From assembly GCF_030247185.1 (NCBI RefSeq), contig NC_080571.1:106599128-106663127 (forward strand): a stretch of DNA of 64,000 bases, written 5' to 3'. Both the position numbers and the translations under genes were made by a program. The notes beneath the pieces were generated by a model. That model was not told where the DNA came from. It did no database searches and saw nothing but the letters and a program-made list of their open reading frames with translations. Origin of the DNA: Malaya genurostris (Eukaryota; Arthropoda; Insecta; Diptera; Culicidae). Of the stretch, positions 1 to 9,646 are shown in pieces; the stretch's first letter is position 1; every line of letters begins with the position of its first letter.

Positions 1-939
1 TTTATTTCCAATTACAGGATTCACAGGCTCGACAGGACAACTACCAGAGGAGGGGGAGTTGCCATTGCCGTTAAACGATCCATTCAGCACAGGCTTCTGT
101 CAGCCTTAAAAAATTGCAACTTATAGAAGCCATCGGAATTGAGATTACAACGACGATGGGACCAATCATCATCATTGCAGCGTACTGTCCCAAACAAACC
201 AATCTTCGAGATGGTACGTGTGCATCATTGAAGCGAGATCTAGCTATGCTCACTCGACGACAGAACAAATTCATCATTGCTGGGGACCTGGACGCTCGGC
301 ATGAGTAGTGGGGAAACAAAAGACAGAATCGAAACGGATTCGTACTTGCCGAAGATTACGAAGCTGGACAATACAACATCCTCGCTCCGGATCAACCAAC
401 GCGACTTTCCAGATCAGGAGTTCATTCCATTTTGGATATATTCATCAGAAACATCGCCATAGACAGCTCTCCGGTTGTCTTCAATGAGCTCTCTTTCGAC
501 TACTTTCCAGTAATATTGACGTTGGGATCTTCACCAGAAACAGTGCCTATTCAACCTCGGAGGAACTATTATCGCACCAACTGGGTCCCATTTCAACAAA
601 TCGCCGACCAACTTATTAACATCGATTTGCCACTAGATTCCCCGATGGAAATCGATGCGGCCCTATCTTCCTTTCAGCATTCAATCACAGTCGCTCGTGA
701 TAGGACGGCTCCAGTACAACATATGCCGAGTTCCTCTCTTCAAATTGACAGTGTCACCAAGAAACTCATCCGACTTCGAAATATCTACCGGAGGCAGTAT
801 CAACGAACTGGCATCCTAGATAGGAAGACTTCTTATAACAACTTAACTAGGATAATCCAGGAAAGGATATCTGAGCTTCGCAACAGGAACTTCTAGCAAA
901 AGCTTCGAGAAATTCTCCCACAATTTTTTCAAAATTTGT
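1..939 (+). pseudogene. non-LTR retrotransposon ORF2 fragment (endonuclease domain plus linker), broken
   Basis: Encodes the apurinic-like endonuclease (EEP) of a Jockey/I-type LINE ORF2, the enzyme that nicks target DNA for reverse transcription. Seen: a GGGVAIAVKR stretch near the window edge, an AAYCPKQ strand, the GDLDARHE..WGN motif (family form GDLNARH) near 285-315 and a degenerate SDH-like motif reading FDYFP near 495-510, then the basic linker rich in R and N up to 896. Lesions: a frameshift in the A run near 108-117, an in-frame TAG at 307-309 and a TAG at 894-896. The 5' end lies outside the window. No RT or RNase H domain follows; after about 939 the sequence becomes AT-rich 3'-UTR-like DNA. 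A dead LINE copy, not a host gene. Confidence 0.8.
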
Positions 940-1178
940 GGGTATTAGGTTAGGGATAGTTATAAATAGATATATATTTTATAAATAATTAAATATTATG
1001 ATTAAACATTAGTATGTAAAACAAGAGTAACTAAAACACCTATTATTAATAACGAATCGTATGAACAACAAAGATGAAAGGCCAAAGGGTCAAAACACTT
1101 GTACTGTAAAATGTTGATGTAATACACAAAAATAAGATTAATAAACAGATATTTATGAAAAAAAAAATGCAAAAAAAT
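940..1178 (+). mobile_element. 3'-UTR-like tail with polyA belonging to the preceding LINE fragment
   Basis: AT-rich stretch ending with AATAAA-like signals near 1138-1145 and an A run at 1158-1167, followed by a second A run at 1171-1177. The end (ataaacagatatttatg then A's) resembles the 3' end of the I-clade element at 5566-5590 (ataaacgtatttatgg then A's). Because endonuclease and linker run straight into a polyadenylated 3' end, the copy appears to lack RT and RNase H by internal deletion. The link to the upstream fragment is inferred from position and polarity. Confidence 0.5.
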
Positions 1179-1179
1179 G

Positions 1180-1260
1180 CTTTAATGGTGCCAGTCGCTG
1201 GCTGTACATCGTCAGCGACAGATCCCTACGATGTCCAGCCAGCGACTGGCACCATTAAAG
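1180..1260. repeat. short near-perfect hairpin, 33-bp arms
   Basis: Arms 1180-1212 and 1228-1260 are reverse complements with one mismatch (gctgtacat against the complement of atgtccagc), separated by a 15-nt loop. It sits directly after the LINE A tail. An alternative inner stem (gtcgctg with cagcgac) exists. Could be a tiny foldback element or a precursor of small RNA; no function can be assigned from sequence alone. Confidence 0.85.
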
Positions 1261-1465
1261 AAGGAGACAAGTGATTATAAATACACTCTCCACTACACTC
1301 TCAATGCTTGATCGGAGAAATAGGTATAAAGCGAGAAGACTAGTGTTTGATGTACAGAGAAGATGTTTGGATATAAGGTGTCGGTCGGGTGACGGCCAGG
1401 ATGTAGACCATGTTCGATGTACGTAACTACTATGTCTGTCTGGCGTTTTAGAGTGACTAAAACAA
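1261..1465. other. unassigned spacer
   Basis: Moderately GC-balanced DNA without a convincing coding frame. An open frame on the minus strand across 1293-1634 has no recognisable domain and overlaps the tRNA-like site, so it is not called. Confidence 0.4.
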
Positions 1466-1540
1466 GATTCATAGTGGCGAAATGGTAGCGCGTATGCACG
1501 GAATGCATAAGAACGCAGGTTCGAGTCCTGTCTCTGAGCG
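1466..1540 (+). repeat. tRNA-like sequence (SINE head or tRNA pseudogene)
   Basis: An A-box-like TGGCGAAATGGTAGCGC and a B-box GGTTCGAGTCC lie about 45 nt apart. The T arm (gcagg/cctgt around ttcgagt) and an anticodon-like stem (tatgc/gcata, 7-nt loop) form, but the acceptor stem has mismatches and position 33 is not T. It is therefore better read as a tRNA-derived SINE head or a decayed tRNA than as a working tRNA gene. Confidence 0.5.
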
Positions 1541-1624
1541 TATCTTTTCCCAAAAAATCATCTTTTCTGTTAGTTTTCCATTCATTTGGCTTCTTCAATA
1601 TATGTTTCCGCTCAATCATTGCAA

Positions 1625-2900
1625 AACTGAACATTGAAGTGTTTCAATAGTACACTACACCTATCTGATTTGACACATGTCTGAACCAGCCAATCAGTTC
1701 TGAGTACAAGAACAAAAAATCTGCTACTATACAGCTGCATCGATATAAGAAACGAATGATTCACGTTTTTGTATCATTGTCTGAGCAACACTTGTCGAAC
1801 CGAGACATACGAGGAAGAGTAACATCGAACACCTCGTGCTTTTGGAGTGTCATCAGTCGTCATGGGAGCGCTGCTCACTGCTGTTCGGAGACCTCACGTT
1901 TTTGGGATGAAGCGAGCGCCGAAGAACAGTCGCAGCCGGGCACACAGCAAAACCTTACCGAAAGCCTGCCAATGGAAGTTATCAGTCGGCATGGGAATCT
2001 GTCCGGAATTAGAGCTGGATTTGGTTGTGTATTCCAATTGCACCAATCCATTTCCATTTTTCATCTTCTTTGGAATCCAATTGGAAATCACAATGAATTC
2101 CTAATCAAATTTTGAACGAGTTTTCCGAGTGTACACACCTAGAGCCATCTCAGTTTTGTCTAAATGCAGATCCTGTTGATCGTGACAATTCAAAGCACTT
2201 TTCAGTCCTCTATTAATAATTAAATTCAGTACAACATTAGGAATACTTAAATTTTCTCCATTTATTACCAAAAGCATAATTCATCAAAATGGAAGTTGAA
2301 ATAGTTTGCGCCATTACTAAGACATTCAATTACGACGGTAACGCACTCTCGCAATGCGAAAATAAAAGTATTGATGTAGAACACAAGTTTGGGTGTCGTT
2401 TCGAATTATGTCGTGCGGAACTGGGTTGCCATATATACGGATTAATCTGTATTTTATTTTTCCTGAAAAATACAGATTCAAATGTTGCGAATGTAACATT
2501 TTCTTAACACCTCTAAAAATCCACATTTGTTCAACCCGCATCCGTCCTTCAAAAATTGTAACACAAAGTTTCTAATGTATCAATTTGATACATGCCATCG
2601 AAACGTACTGAACTCACATCAAAAACAACAGGCCAACATTTTGGCAAACTGTTACAAAATTTGTTTTTCTTTTCTACTTATGCAGGTTTAGAATCTGGTG
2701 AATGAATTCCATTTTCTTCTATAATAATCTGAGAGAAGTAAATTTACCAAATGCATTGAATACAGAAACGTGTAACATATATTCAAATATAGCAACTGGC
2801 CACAGATTTCCGGATATTCGGAAGTGTGAAGGAAGCGTGCCAATTTTATTCGTATTCACGACATCCAGTTATGTCTCTGATATTACCCACCCGCGAACAG
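1625..2900 (+). repeat. composite dispersed repeat, copy A
   Basis: Shares three ordered blocks with 36400-38155. Block 1 (about 1636-1835) has a CCAATCAG box near 1690, a TATA-like tataag near 1745 and a leader; it matches 36415-36605. Block 2 (about 2305-2465) matches 36770-36890 and 37588-37735. Block 3 (about 2812-2895) matches 38080-38155. In copy B block 1 leads into histone H2B codons; here no histone codons remain. The 1835-2300 stretch has no recognised content. Confidence 0.65.
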
Positions 2901-3154
2901 TTCCGTACGATATATTCAAACCTTTTTTGGTCAATTTTGAGGCACCTTCGTGTAAAGTTAATGTCGGATTCTTCAAAAAACAGGACACAAATCACTTTTT
3001 CGTCTTTTTCCGACAATACACCGACAGAGCCGCGATTTGGAAAATCGTCGACATTTTTCACCTCTTTAAAACGATTCACCCACTTACTCACAAACTGTTT
3101 CGACTTTTTCATGTATTTCGCTGCGGTAGTTTGGGACCGTTCGGGCGCGAGCAC
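2846..3154 (-). pseudogene. Tc1/mariner-class transposase N-terminal HTH fragment
   Basis: A minus-strand frame of about 102 codons contains a helix-turn-helix signature of the paired-like DNA-binding region of Tc1-type transposases (KSKQFVSKWVNRFKE, then NVDDFPNRG and a second basic helical region). The catalytic DDE domain is missing, so it cannot transpose. Its low-coordinate end coincides with block 3 of the composite repeat, which means the same transposase scrap also lies near 38100-38155. Confidence 0.6.
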
Positions 3155-3240
3155 AAAAAACTACTTCGAAGCGCGTAGCATGTGCGGTACTAATTTTGGA
3201 AAAATGCTGAAATTGAATTGTAAACAATAGTCAGCTGATT

Positions 3241-4090
3241 TTTTCTCGAATTGCATCACGGACACTATTTTCCTCTGTGTTGAACAAAAATATTACACCA
3301 TTTCACTTTACCGGTCGCGTGTAATCGTGACCACGCTCTTATGTAACAGACTGTATATGATAAAATCGATTATCACTAACATATGTTCAAATTTAAGGTG
3401 TTGTAATATTTTGAATAAGAAGTCTTGGGTACTGACTTTTTTAAAAAAATTGTAGTGTTTTGATAAATCTCATCTTCACATCACTAGGTGGATCACAACA
3501 GGTTTTAGTTTCGAGCTGCAATACTAGAAGGTGCAACAAGAAAGATATTTTTTAGATTCACACAATCTCAAAAATGTATACTGTACCAAGTCTTGGTTTT
3601 CTCAACCGTATCAATACCCGCTTTAATTGTGGCAATTGTCTCTCCAACCCGATAAAGACGAACGCCACAAGAAAAATCCCAAACAAAAATTGACAGAAAA
3701 TGCGATAGTCAGACTTGCTCCGATTTTGATGAATCTTTGCACACGTCTCTACACAGTTAGGTTGTCCCATTTAATCAGCTATAATAAAAGCTATCATCAG
3801 AAATAACAGAATTTTGCGTGGGATTAAAAAATTACGTTGCTAGAAAATCAATTAAACAAAGTGATAATCATATAAATCTTAATAATTAAAGCAATCAATA
3901 AAGGTGCTGAAATCATTAAATAAATGATAACGCTGATGTACCCCCACAGGCAGCAAAAGAGACAAAAGCAAAATCTCAAATCAGCATCTGATGGCGAAGC
4001 AGAGAGTGAAGCTAGACTTGCGATGCAACGTATATATGCGATTGCTGGTGGACAGGCTGCCATAGAGATAGGCTTCTTTATACTTGAAAG
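3241..4090. other. unassigned AT-rich stretch
   Basis: No supported gene. Near 3475-3505 a 'catcactaggtggat' motif resembles the terminus of the dispersed repeat seen at 5430-5460. The remaining short frames have no domains. Confidence 0.4.
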
Positions 4091-4262
4091 CTGTGGCACC
4101 CGAGTACAGCGAAGCATACTCGGTTCTTCTAGTCAATTAAGCTGTTTCTGCATATGTTTTCACATGTTGGGTAGTTTGATTGGTATAACCATTTTCCCCG
4201 GACTAAAGCTAAGGTTCGAGTCTCGTTTCTACGGTTAGATTTTCGCGGTTTTCATTACATAG
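4091..4262 (+). mobile_element. SINE B, copy 1 (tRNA-related)
   Basis: Collinear with the reverse complement of 30560-30735: a 5' segment with agcgaagcat, a tRNA-like unit with A-box-like tagtttgattggtataac and B-box GGTTCGAGTCTCG, then a shared tail ttttcgcggttttcattaca. Two copies in opposite orientation with the same three-part order define a tRNA-derived SINE family. Confidence 0.7.
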
Positions 4263-4597
4263 TTTATTACTGTTACTCGTTAGATACTGTTCAAATTCAT
4301 GTCTGATACAGATTTCTGTCTTTAAGTCAGCATCGAGATTACGTTACATTTAAGTTTCAGGAATTTATACAGTGTAGTTTGCAGAAGAATTTTTGTTTGT
4401 TTGCATGGATGAAAGCACCTTCTCGACTCAAAAATAATTTTTCAAAAAGACACATGTAATTTTTGCATTCACTTGCTCCAACCAAAAAGATGTATAAAAT
4501 CGATTGGAGGCTCTTAAAAACATATAAAATAAAATTCTTATAAAACGACAGAAAAGTTAAATAAAAAAAAATTGATTTTATTCCAATTCCATTTTTT
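4263..4597. other. unassigned AT-rich spacer
   Basis: No domain, repeat match or convincing frame was seen. Confidence 0.4.
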
Positions 4598-4723
4598 GTT
4601 TGTTTTGCCTTTCTCATATAGAAAGGTTATGCAATCACTGTGAAAACCGACTTTTGAACCGAGACCCGGAGGGCCGATTGTCATATACCATTCGACTCAG
4701 TTCGTCGAGTACGCAAAATGTCT

Positions 4724-4764
<41 letters not shown>

Positions 4765-5465
4765 TATGTAACGTTTTTTTGCACTTACTTTTCTCGGAGA
4801 TGGCCGAACCGATTTTCACAAACTTAGATTCAAATGAAAGGTCTTGTGGTCCAATACAAAATTTCTGAACATTATTTCGATCCGACTTCCAGTTCCGGAA
4901 TTATGGGGTAAAATGTGCAAGAAAATGTGAAAATAAGTGCACTAACTTTTCTCAGAGATGGCTGAACCAATTTTCACAAACTTAGATTCAAATGGAAGGT
5001 CTTGAGGTCTCATAAAAAAATACAGAATATTTTTTGGATCTGACTTCTGGTTCGGGAGTTATGGGGTAAAATGTGCAAAAAAATGAAAATATGTGTTCTA
5101 ACTTTTCTCATAGATGGCGCGACCGATTTTCACAAACTTAGGTTCAAATGAAAGGTCCTACGGTCCCATACGTAATTCCTGAATTTCATGCGGATCCGAC
5201 TTCCAGATCCGGAAATATAGGGTAAAGTGGGTTAAAAATTGTATACCATCACTGAAAATGGCGAAAAATCTTAAAAAGATTTCTAAATCGACCTCAAATA
5301 TTTTCCAATTGACAGTTTTTATCAGTAGACGGTCAAACAAACCGATTTCGGTTATTCTTTTAAGAATCGAAGAAAATTATTTTGATGCGTACCACAGTAT
5401 TTTATATGATAGTATGATTGATATGAGAAAGGCATCATTACACCACTAGGTGGATTAAAACAGGT
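4598..5465 (+). repeat. dispersed degenerate repeat D, copy 1
   Basis: Starts near gcctttctcatatagaaagg, passes through the cgagacccggagggccg and ccattcgactcagttcgtcg landmarks, then degenerate units of the type 'ggctgaaccaattttcacaaacttag ... aaatgaaaggtct ... gacttccggttccggaatta' repeated about every 150-180 bp, and ends at ggcatcattacaccactagg. Other copies: 12315-14330, 14915-15945, 41885-42110, 46070-46260, 48380-48720 and 56130-56400. Non-coding; it resembles a class of repeat very common in mosquito genomes. Confidence 0.75.
4727..4769. repeat. (TG)n microsatellite
   Basis: About 40 bp of TG dinucleotides with a few interruptions inside repeat D. Shorter TG or AC runs occur at the same point of other copies (near 41990 and 15835). 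Confidence 0.95.
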
Positions 5466-5550
5466 TTTTAAACTTGTTATTAAAACAAACATTGGAGTTA
5501 ATCTGGTTGGTACGTTTTTTAAATGAAAAGCTAAAAAAACGTTGAATTTT
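5466..5550. other. short spacer before the I-clade element
   Basis: AT-rich pre-insertion sequence; nothing recognised. Confidence 0.4.
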
Positions 5551-5565
5551 TGATAATATATATTT
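5551..5565. repeat. target-site duplication, left
   Basis: tgataatatatattt, identical to 11601-11615. It directly abuts the T run (polyA of the minus strand). Confidence 0.92.
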
Positions 5566-5574
5566 TTTTTTCCA

Positions 5575-5953
5575 TAAATACGTTTATTTCTTAAGGCAGT
5601 TTACATAAGTTTTTCTTCGCCGTAGCATCACTTTTACATAATATTCTTATCCTAATTTAATTCTAACATAGTCACAACGTTTTGAATTTATTAAAACATA
5701 TTCTCTTATAGCTTAAATATCATCTTAGGTAACTCGTCATTAATTATGAAATCTACTCGGAAATATTATTTGAACCAAACGATTAACTTCTATAAATTAT
5801 AAAATAAGCTGTTATTTTCAGACATTTTGTTGATAATTTCATAAACTGTTTCGAGTTTGTTTGTATCATTACATAATTTTTATTCTAATTTAGCTATTGG
5901 TTGAACTCATGGACGCAGCTGGAATCAGAACTAAGTCTTAAAAGGGGCCTTTA
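5575..5953 (-). other. 3' UTR of the I-clade element
   Basis: AT-rich non-coding tail on the minus strand following the ORF2 stop, with an AATAAA-type signal just before the final A run at about 5566-5573. Confidence 0.75.
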
Positions 5954-8900
5954 TTAAATTGAAACTCCAATTTTCTTTATGAAATGATAAATAAGTTTCA
6001 TGTATGAAAGGTCACGACAAGCAAGAATGTCTCGAACTGGGATATTGGATAGTCTACCTTGGGTACGCAAAGAATTTATTAGTTGAGATCTGACATCACG
6101 ATACTCCACGCATGTCCAAACGACATGATCAATATCCCGATAACCTTCTCCGCAAGCACAATGATTAGTCTCGGAGAGCCCAATTCGAAGGAGATGTGCA
6201 TCTAACGTGTAGTGATTGGACATGAGTCTGGACATCACACGAATGAAATCCCTACTCACATCCAGTCCCCTGAACCATGCCTTTGTCGATATTTTCGGAA
6301 TAATTGAGTGCATCCACCGACCCAGATCATCTCTATCCCAAGATGCTTGCCAGCTGGCAAGTGTTCTTTGGCGAGACGAGCTATAGAATTCGTTGAAAGC
6401 AATCGGTCGCTCATAAATGTCACCCTCAATAGCACCACGTTTGGCTAAAATATCGGCTCTTTCATTGCCAGGAATGGAGCAATGAGCCGGGACCCAGACT
6501 ATAGTGATTAGATAATTATTATTCAATATGTCGTTCAGACACTGTTTTATTTTACCCAAGAAAAACGGTTCATTTTTGCCAGCAGCGATTGAGCGAATGG
6601 CTTCAATTGCACTCAGACTATCTGTGAAGAGGAAATAATGGTTTGGAATTAATGTGACGATTACACTCAAACTATAATGAACTGCTGCTAGCTCTGCTAT
6701 ATAAACAGATGCAGGTTCTTGAAGCCTAAATGAGGCCGAAACATTATTGTTGAACATACCAAACCCTGTCGCTTCTTCAATTCGCGATCCGTCCGTATAA
6801 AACATTTTCTCAGAGTCAATATGCCTGAACTTACTTGAAAATATTGTTGGGATTTCCGTCGAGCGTAGATGATCCGGGATTCCACGCACTTCACGCTGCA
6901 TGGATGTATCGAAAAATAAAGTTGAGTCAGGGGCACTTAGGATGCTGACACGGATAGGAATATATCTTGAAGGGTTGATTTCCTGTGACATATGGTTAAA
7001 ATATACTGTCATAAATTTTGTTTGAGATCGAAGCTCGACTAGTCGTTCGAAATTATTAATTACCATGGGATTCAGCACCTCACATCTTATTAGCAGGCGT
7101 GATGAAAGCTCCCAAAATCGATCTTTTAATGGAAGAACTCCCGCCAGAACTTCAAGACTCATTGTATGTGTCGAATGCATGCAGCCTAAGGCAATTCGCA
7201 AACAACGGTACTGAATTCGCTCAAGTTTGATAATATGAGAGTTTGCAGCGGAACGAAAACAAACGCATCCATATTCCATCACTGAAAGTATCGTTGTTTG
7301 ATACAATTTTATTAGATCTTGCGGATGAGAACCCCACCAAGATCCTGTTATTGTTCGAAGAAAATTTACTCTTTGTTGGCATTTCGTTATCAGATACCTA
7401 ATGTGTCCTCCCCACTTGCATTTGGAATCGAACCACACCCCGAGGTATTTAAAAGTTAAAACCTGTTGGATCATTCTTCCCATCATATGGAGCTGAAGCT
7501 GCACGGGATCATGCTTTCTTGAAAAGACGACTAACTCTGTTTTCTCCGCAGAGAATTCGATACCAAGATGAACAGCCCAAACGGACAAGTTATCTAAGGT
7601 ATCTTGCAATTGTTTATGCAGATCAATAGCTTTGGGCCCAGTAACTGAAACCACGCCATCATCTGCTAATTGTCTTAGTGTACATGGGGTTACTAGACAG
7701 CTGTCAATGTCATTCACGTAAAAATTATAGAGGAGCGGACTGAGGCATGAGCCTTGCGGGAGACCAATGTAGCTAATTCTGAATGTTGCCAAATCGCCAT
7801 GTGAAAAATACATGCACTTCTCTGACAAAAGGTTGTGCAAATAATTATTTATAACCGCTGGAAGTCCATGTTGGTGGAGCTTGTCTGAAAGAACATCAAT
7901 GGAAACTGAATCAAATGCTCCTTTAATGTCTAAAAATACAGATGCCATTTGTTGCTTTTGAGCGAAGGCAATTTGGATGTCAGACGAAAGTAATGCAAGG
8001 CAATCATTCGTCCCTTTATTTCTACGGAAGCCAAACTGAGTATCTGACAACAAACCGTTCGTCTCGACCCAAGTGTCGAGACGTCGTAGAATAATTTTTT
8101 CGAACAATTTTCTGATGCAGGACAACATCGCAATGGGTCTATATGAGTTGTGATTGGAAGCTGGTTTCCCCGGCTTTTGAATGGCGATAACTTTCACTTG
8201 TCTCCAGTCAGGTGGAACAATATTTTGCTCAAGAAACTTGTTGAACAATTCCAACAAACGTCTTTTTGCGAGGTCGGGCAGATTCTTCACCAAGTTGAAT
8301 TTAATTCTGTTCAACCCAGGGGCGTTATTGTTACAAGACAAGAGTGCTATAGAAAATTCCATCATTGAAAATGGGTTATTAATAAAACCATTATTTGGAG
8401 GAGATTCCCGTATAATGCTCTGCGTAGGAACAGAATCTGGGCAAACTTTCCTAGCAAAGTCAAATATCCATCGGTTCGAGTATTCATCACTCTCATTGCC
8501 CACGTTACGATTCCTCATTCGTCTGGCCGTATTCCAAAGAGTGCTCATTGAGGTTTCTCTTGACAAACCTTCGACAAAATGTCTCCAATAGCTACATTTT
8601 TTGGCTCGAAGTATGCTCTTGTACTTGGTTTCTAAAACCATAAGTTTTTCAAAATTCTGAGGAGTTCCTCCTCCCCGTTTTAGAAACGTCTTGCAAGCAT
8701 TTTGTTTTGCGAGTTTAGCCTCTGAGCACTCTTTGTCCCACCAGGGGTTGGGAGGCCTTCTGTTAGTCGTTGGCCCAGGAAAGCGTTTAGTTTGGGATTG
8801 TTCTGCGGCCTCCAGAATCGAACAAACGAGGAAGTCATATTCTTCAAGTGGAGGGAGCTCTTCCATTGAATTCAAAATACTAGAGATTCTACTTTGGTAT

Positions 8901-9646
8901 TTAATCCAGTCGATATTTTTTGTCAAATCATATGGAATACTAGCTGAATTAGCAATACATTTGTTACAGCTAATTGAGATGATGATTGGTAAATGATCGC
9001 TACCGTGTAAATCAGGCAATATTTGCCAGGTGCAATCTAGTCGAATTGATGTTGAGCAAAGAGATAGATCTAATGCACTTGGGCGTGCAGGAGGTCTTGG
9101 GATCCGTGTCATGCTACCCATATTTAATACCGTCATGCTAAAATTGTCACAAATGTTTTGTATTAAAGATGATCTGCTATCATTGTAAACGGAACCCCAC
9201 ATCATTCCGTGCGAATTTAAATCCCCCAGAATCAATCGTGGAGCAGGAAGGGCTTCAACCATTTCATTAAGCTGTCGCTGTCCAACTTGTGCTTTTGGAG
9301 GAATATAAACCGAAGCTATGCAAATATCTTTGCCTTTAATGTTTATTTGGCAAGCAACAACTTCTATACTAGAAGTTGAAGGGATGTTTAATCTATAAAA
9401 GGAACAGCATTTCTTAATTCCCAAAAGCACTCCACCATACGGAGAGTCTCTATCGAGACGTATAATGTTAAAATCATTAAAATTTAAAGCTATGTTTGAA
9501 GTAAGCCATGTTTCGCATAAAGCAAATACATCACATTTTTGACTATGCAATAAAATTTTAAATGAATCAAGTTTTGGCATGATGCTTCGACAATTCCACT
9601 GCAGGACAGTGATTGTATCATTTGCGGCGGGTGATAAATTATCCAT
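5954..9646 (-). CDS. I-clade LINE ORF2: endonuclease, reverse transcriptase, RNase H polyprotein
   Basis: About 1,230 residues, uninterrupted. Residues about 1-225: EEP endonuclease (QWNCRSI near the start, CETW, GDLNSHG, GSDHLPI). About 430-730: reverse transcriptase, with FRRNKGTNDCL, LDIKGAFDSV, GLPQGSCLSPLLYNFYVND and catalytic LADD near 661 in place of the usual YADD. About 950-1085: RNase H, with FYTDGS, ELAAV, TDSLSA and HCSIPGNERAD. The C-terminal CACGEGYRDIDHVVWTC fits the usual zinc-binding tail. The open frame extends upstream to an ATG at 9670, but the ATG at 9646 overlaps the stop of the shifted ORF1 frame (ATGGATAA), the arrangement expected for termination-reinitiation, so 9646 is preferred. 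The product nicks target DNA and copies the element RNA into the nick. Confidence 0.9.
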   Translation of the reverse strand: MDNLSPAANDTITVLQWNCRSIMPKLDSFKILLHSQKCDVFALCETWLTSNIALNFNDFNIIRLDRDSPYGGVLLGIKKCCSFYRLNIPSTSSIEVVACQINIKGKDICIASVYIPPKAQVGQRQLNEMVEALPAPRLILGDLNSHGMMWGSVYNDSRSSLIQNICDNFSMTVLNMGSMTRIPRPPARPSALDLSLCSTSIRLDCTWQILPDLHGSDHLPIIISISCNKCIANSASIPYDLTKNIDWIKYQSRISSILNSMEELPPLEEYDFLVCSILEAAEQSQTKRFPGPTTNRRPPNPWWDKECSEAKLAKQNACKTFLKRGGGTPQNFEKLMVLETKYKSILRAKKCSYWRHFVEGLSRETSMSTLWNTARRMRNRNVGNESDEYSNRWIFDFARKVCPDSVPTQSIIRESPPNNGFINNPFSMMEFSIALLSCNNNAPGLNRIKFNLVKNLPDLAKRRLLELFNKFLEQNIVPPDWRQVKVIAIQKPGKPASNHNSYRPIAMLSCIRKLFEKIILRRLDTWVETNGLLSDTQFGFRRNKGTNDCLALLSSDIQIAFAQKQQMASVFLDIKGAFDSVSIDVLSDKLHQHGLPAVINNYLHNLLSEKCMYFSHGDLATFRISYIGLPQGSCLSPLLYNFYVNDIDSCLVTPCTLRQLADDGVVSVTGPKAIDLHKQLQDTLDNLSVWAVHLGIEFSAEKTELVVFSRKHDPVQLQLHMMGRMIQQVLTFKYLGVWFDSKCKWGGHIRYLITKCQQRVNFLRTITGSWWGSHPQDLIKLYQTTILSVMEYGCVCFRSAANSHIIKLERIQYRCLRIALGCMHSTHTMSLEVLAGVLPLKDRFWELSSRLLIRCEVLNPMVINNFERLVELRSQTKFMTVYFNHMSQEINPSRYIPIRVSILSAPDSTLFFDTSMQREVRGIPDHLRSTEIPTIFSSKFRHIDSEKMFYTDGSRIEEATGFGMFNNNVSASFRLQEPASVYIAELAAVHYSLSVIVTLIPNHYFLFTDSLSAIEAIRSIAAGKNEPFFLGKIKQCLNDILNNNYLITIVWVPAHCSIPGNERADILAKRGAIEGDIYERPIAFNEFYSSSRQRTLASWQASWDRDDLGRWMHSIIPKISTKAWFRGLDVSRDFIRVMSRLMSNHYTLDAHLLRIGLSETNHCACGEGYRDIDHVVWTCVEYRDVRSQLINSLRTQGRLSNIPVRDILACRDLSYMKLIYHFIKKIGVSI
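9639..9646 (-). promoter_or_regulatory. ORF1 stop / ORF2 start overlap (ATGGATAA)
   Basis: On the minus strand ATG of ORF2 (9646-9644) precedes, in a different frame, the TAA that closes the shifted ORF1 frame (9641-9639). Close stop-start overlaps support ORF2 translation by termination-reinitiation in several non-LTR elements; here this is inferred from spacing only. Confidence 0.6.

Noticed and set aside
1293..1634. 113-codon minus-strand gene
   Set aside because: Overlaps the tRNA-like site on the other strand and has no recognisable motif.
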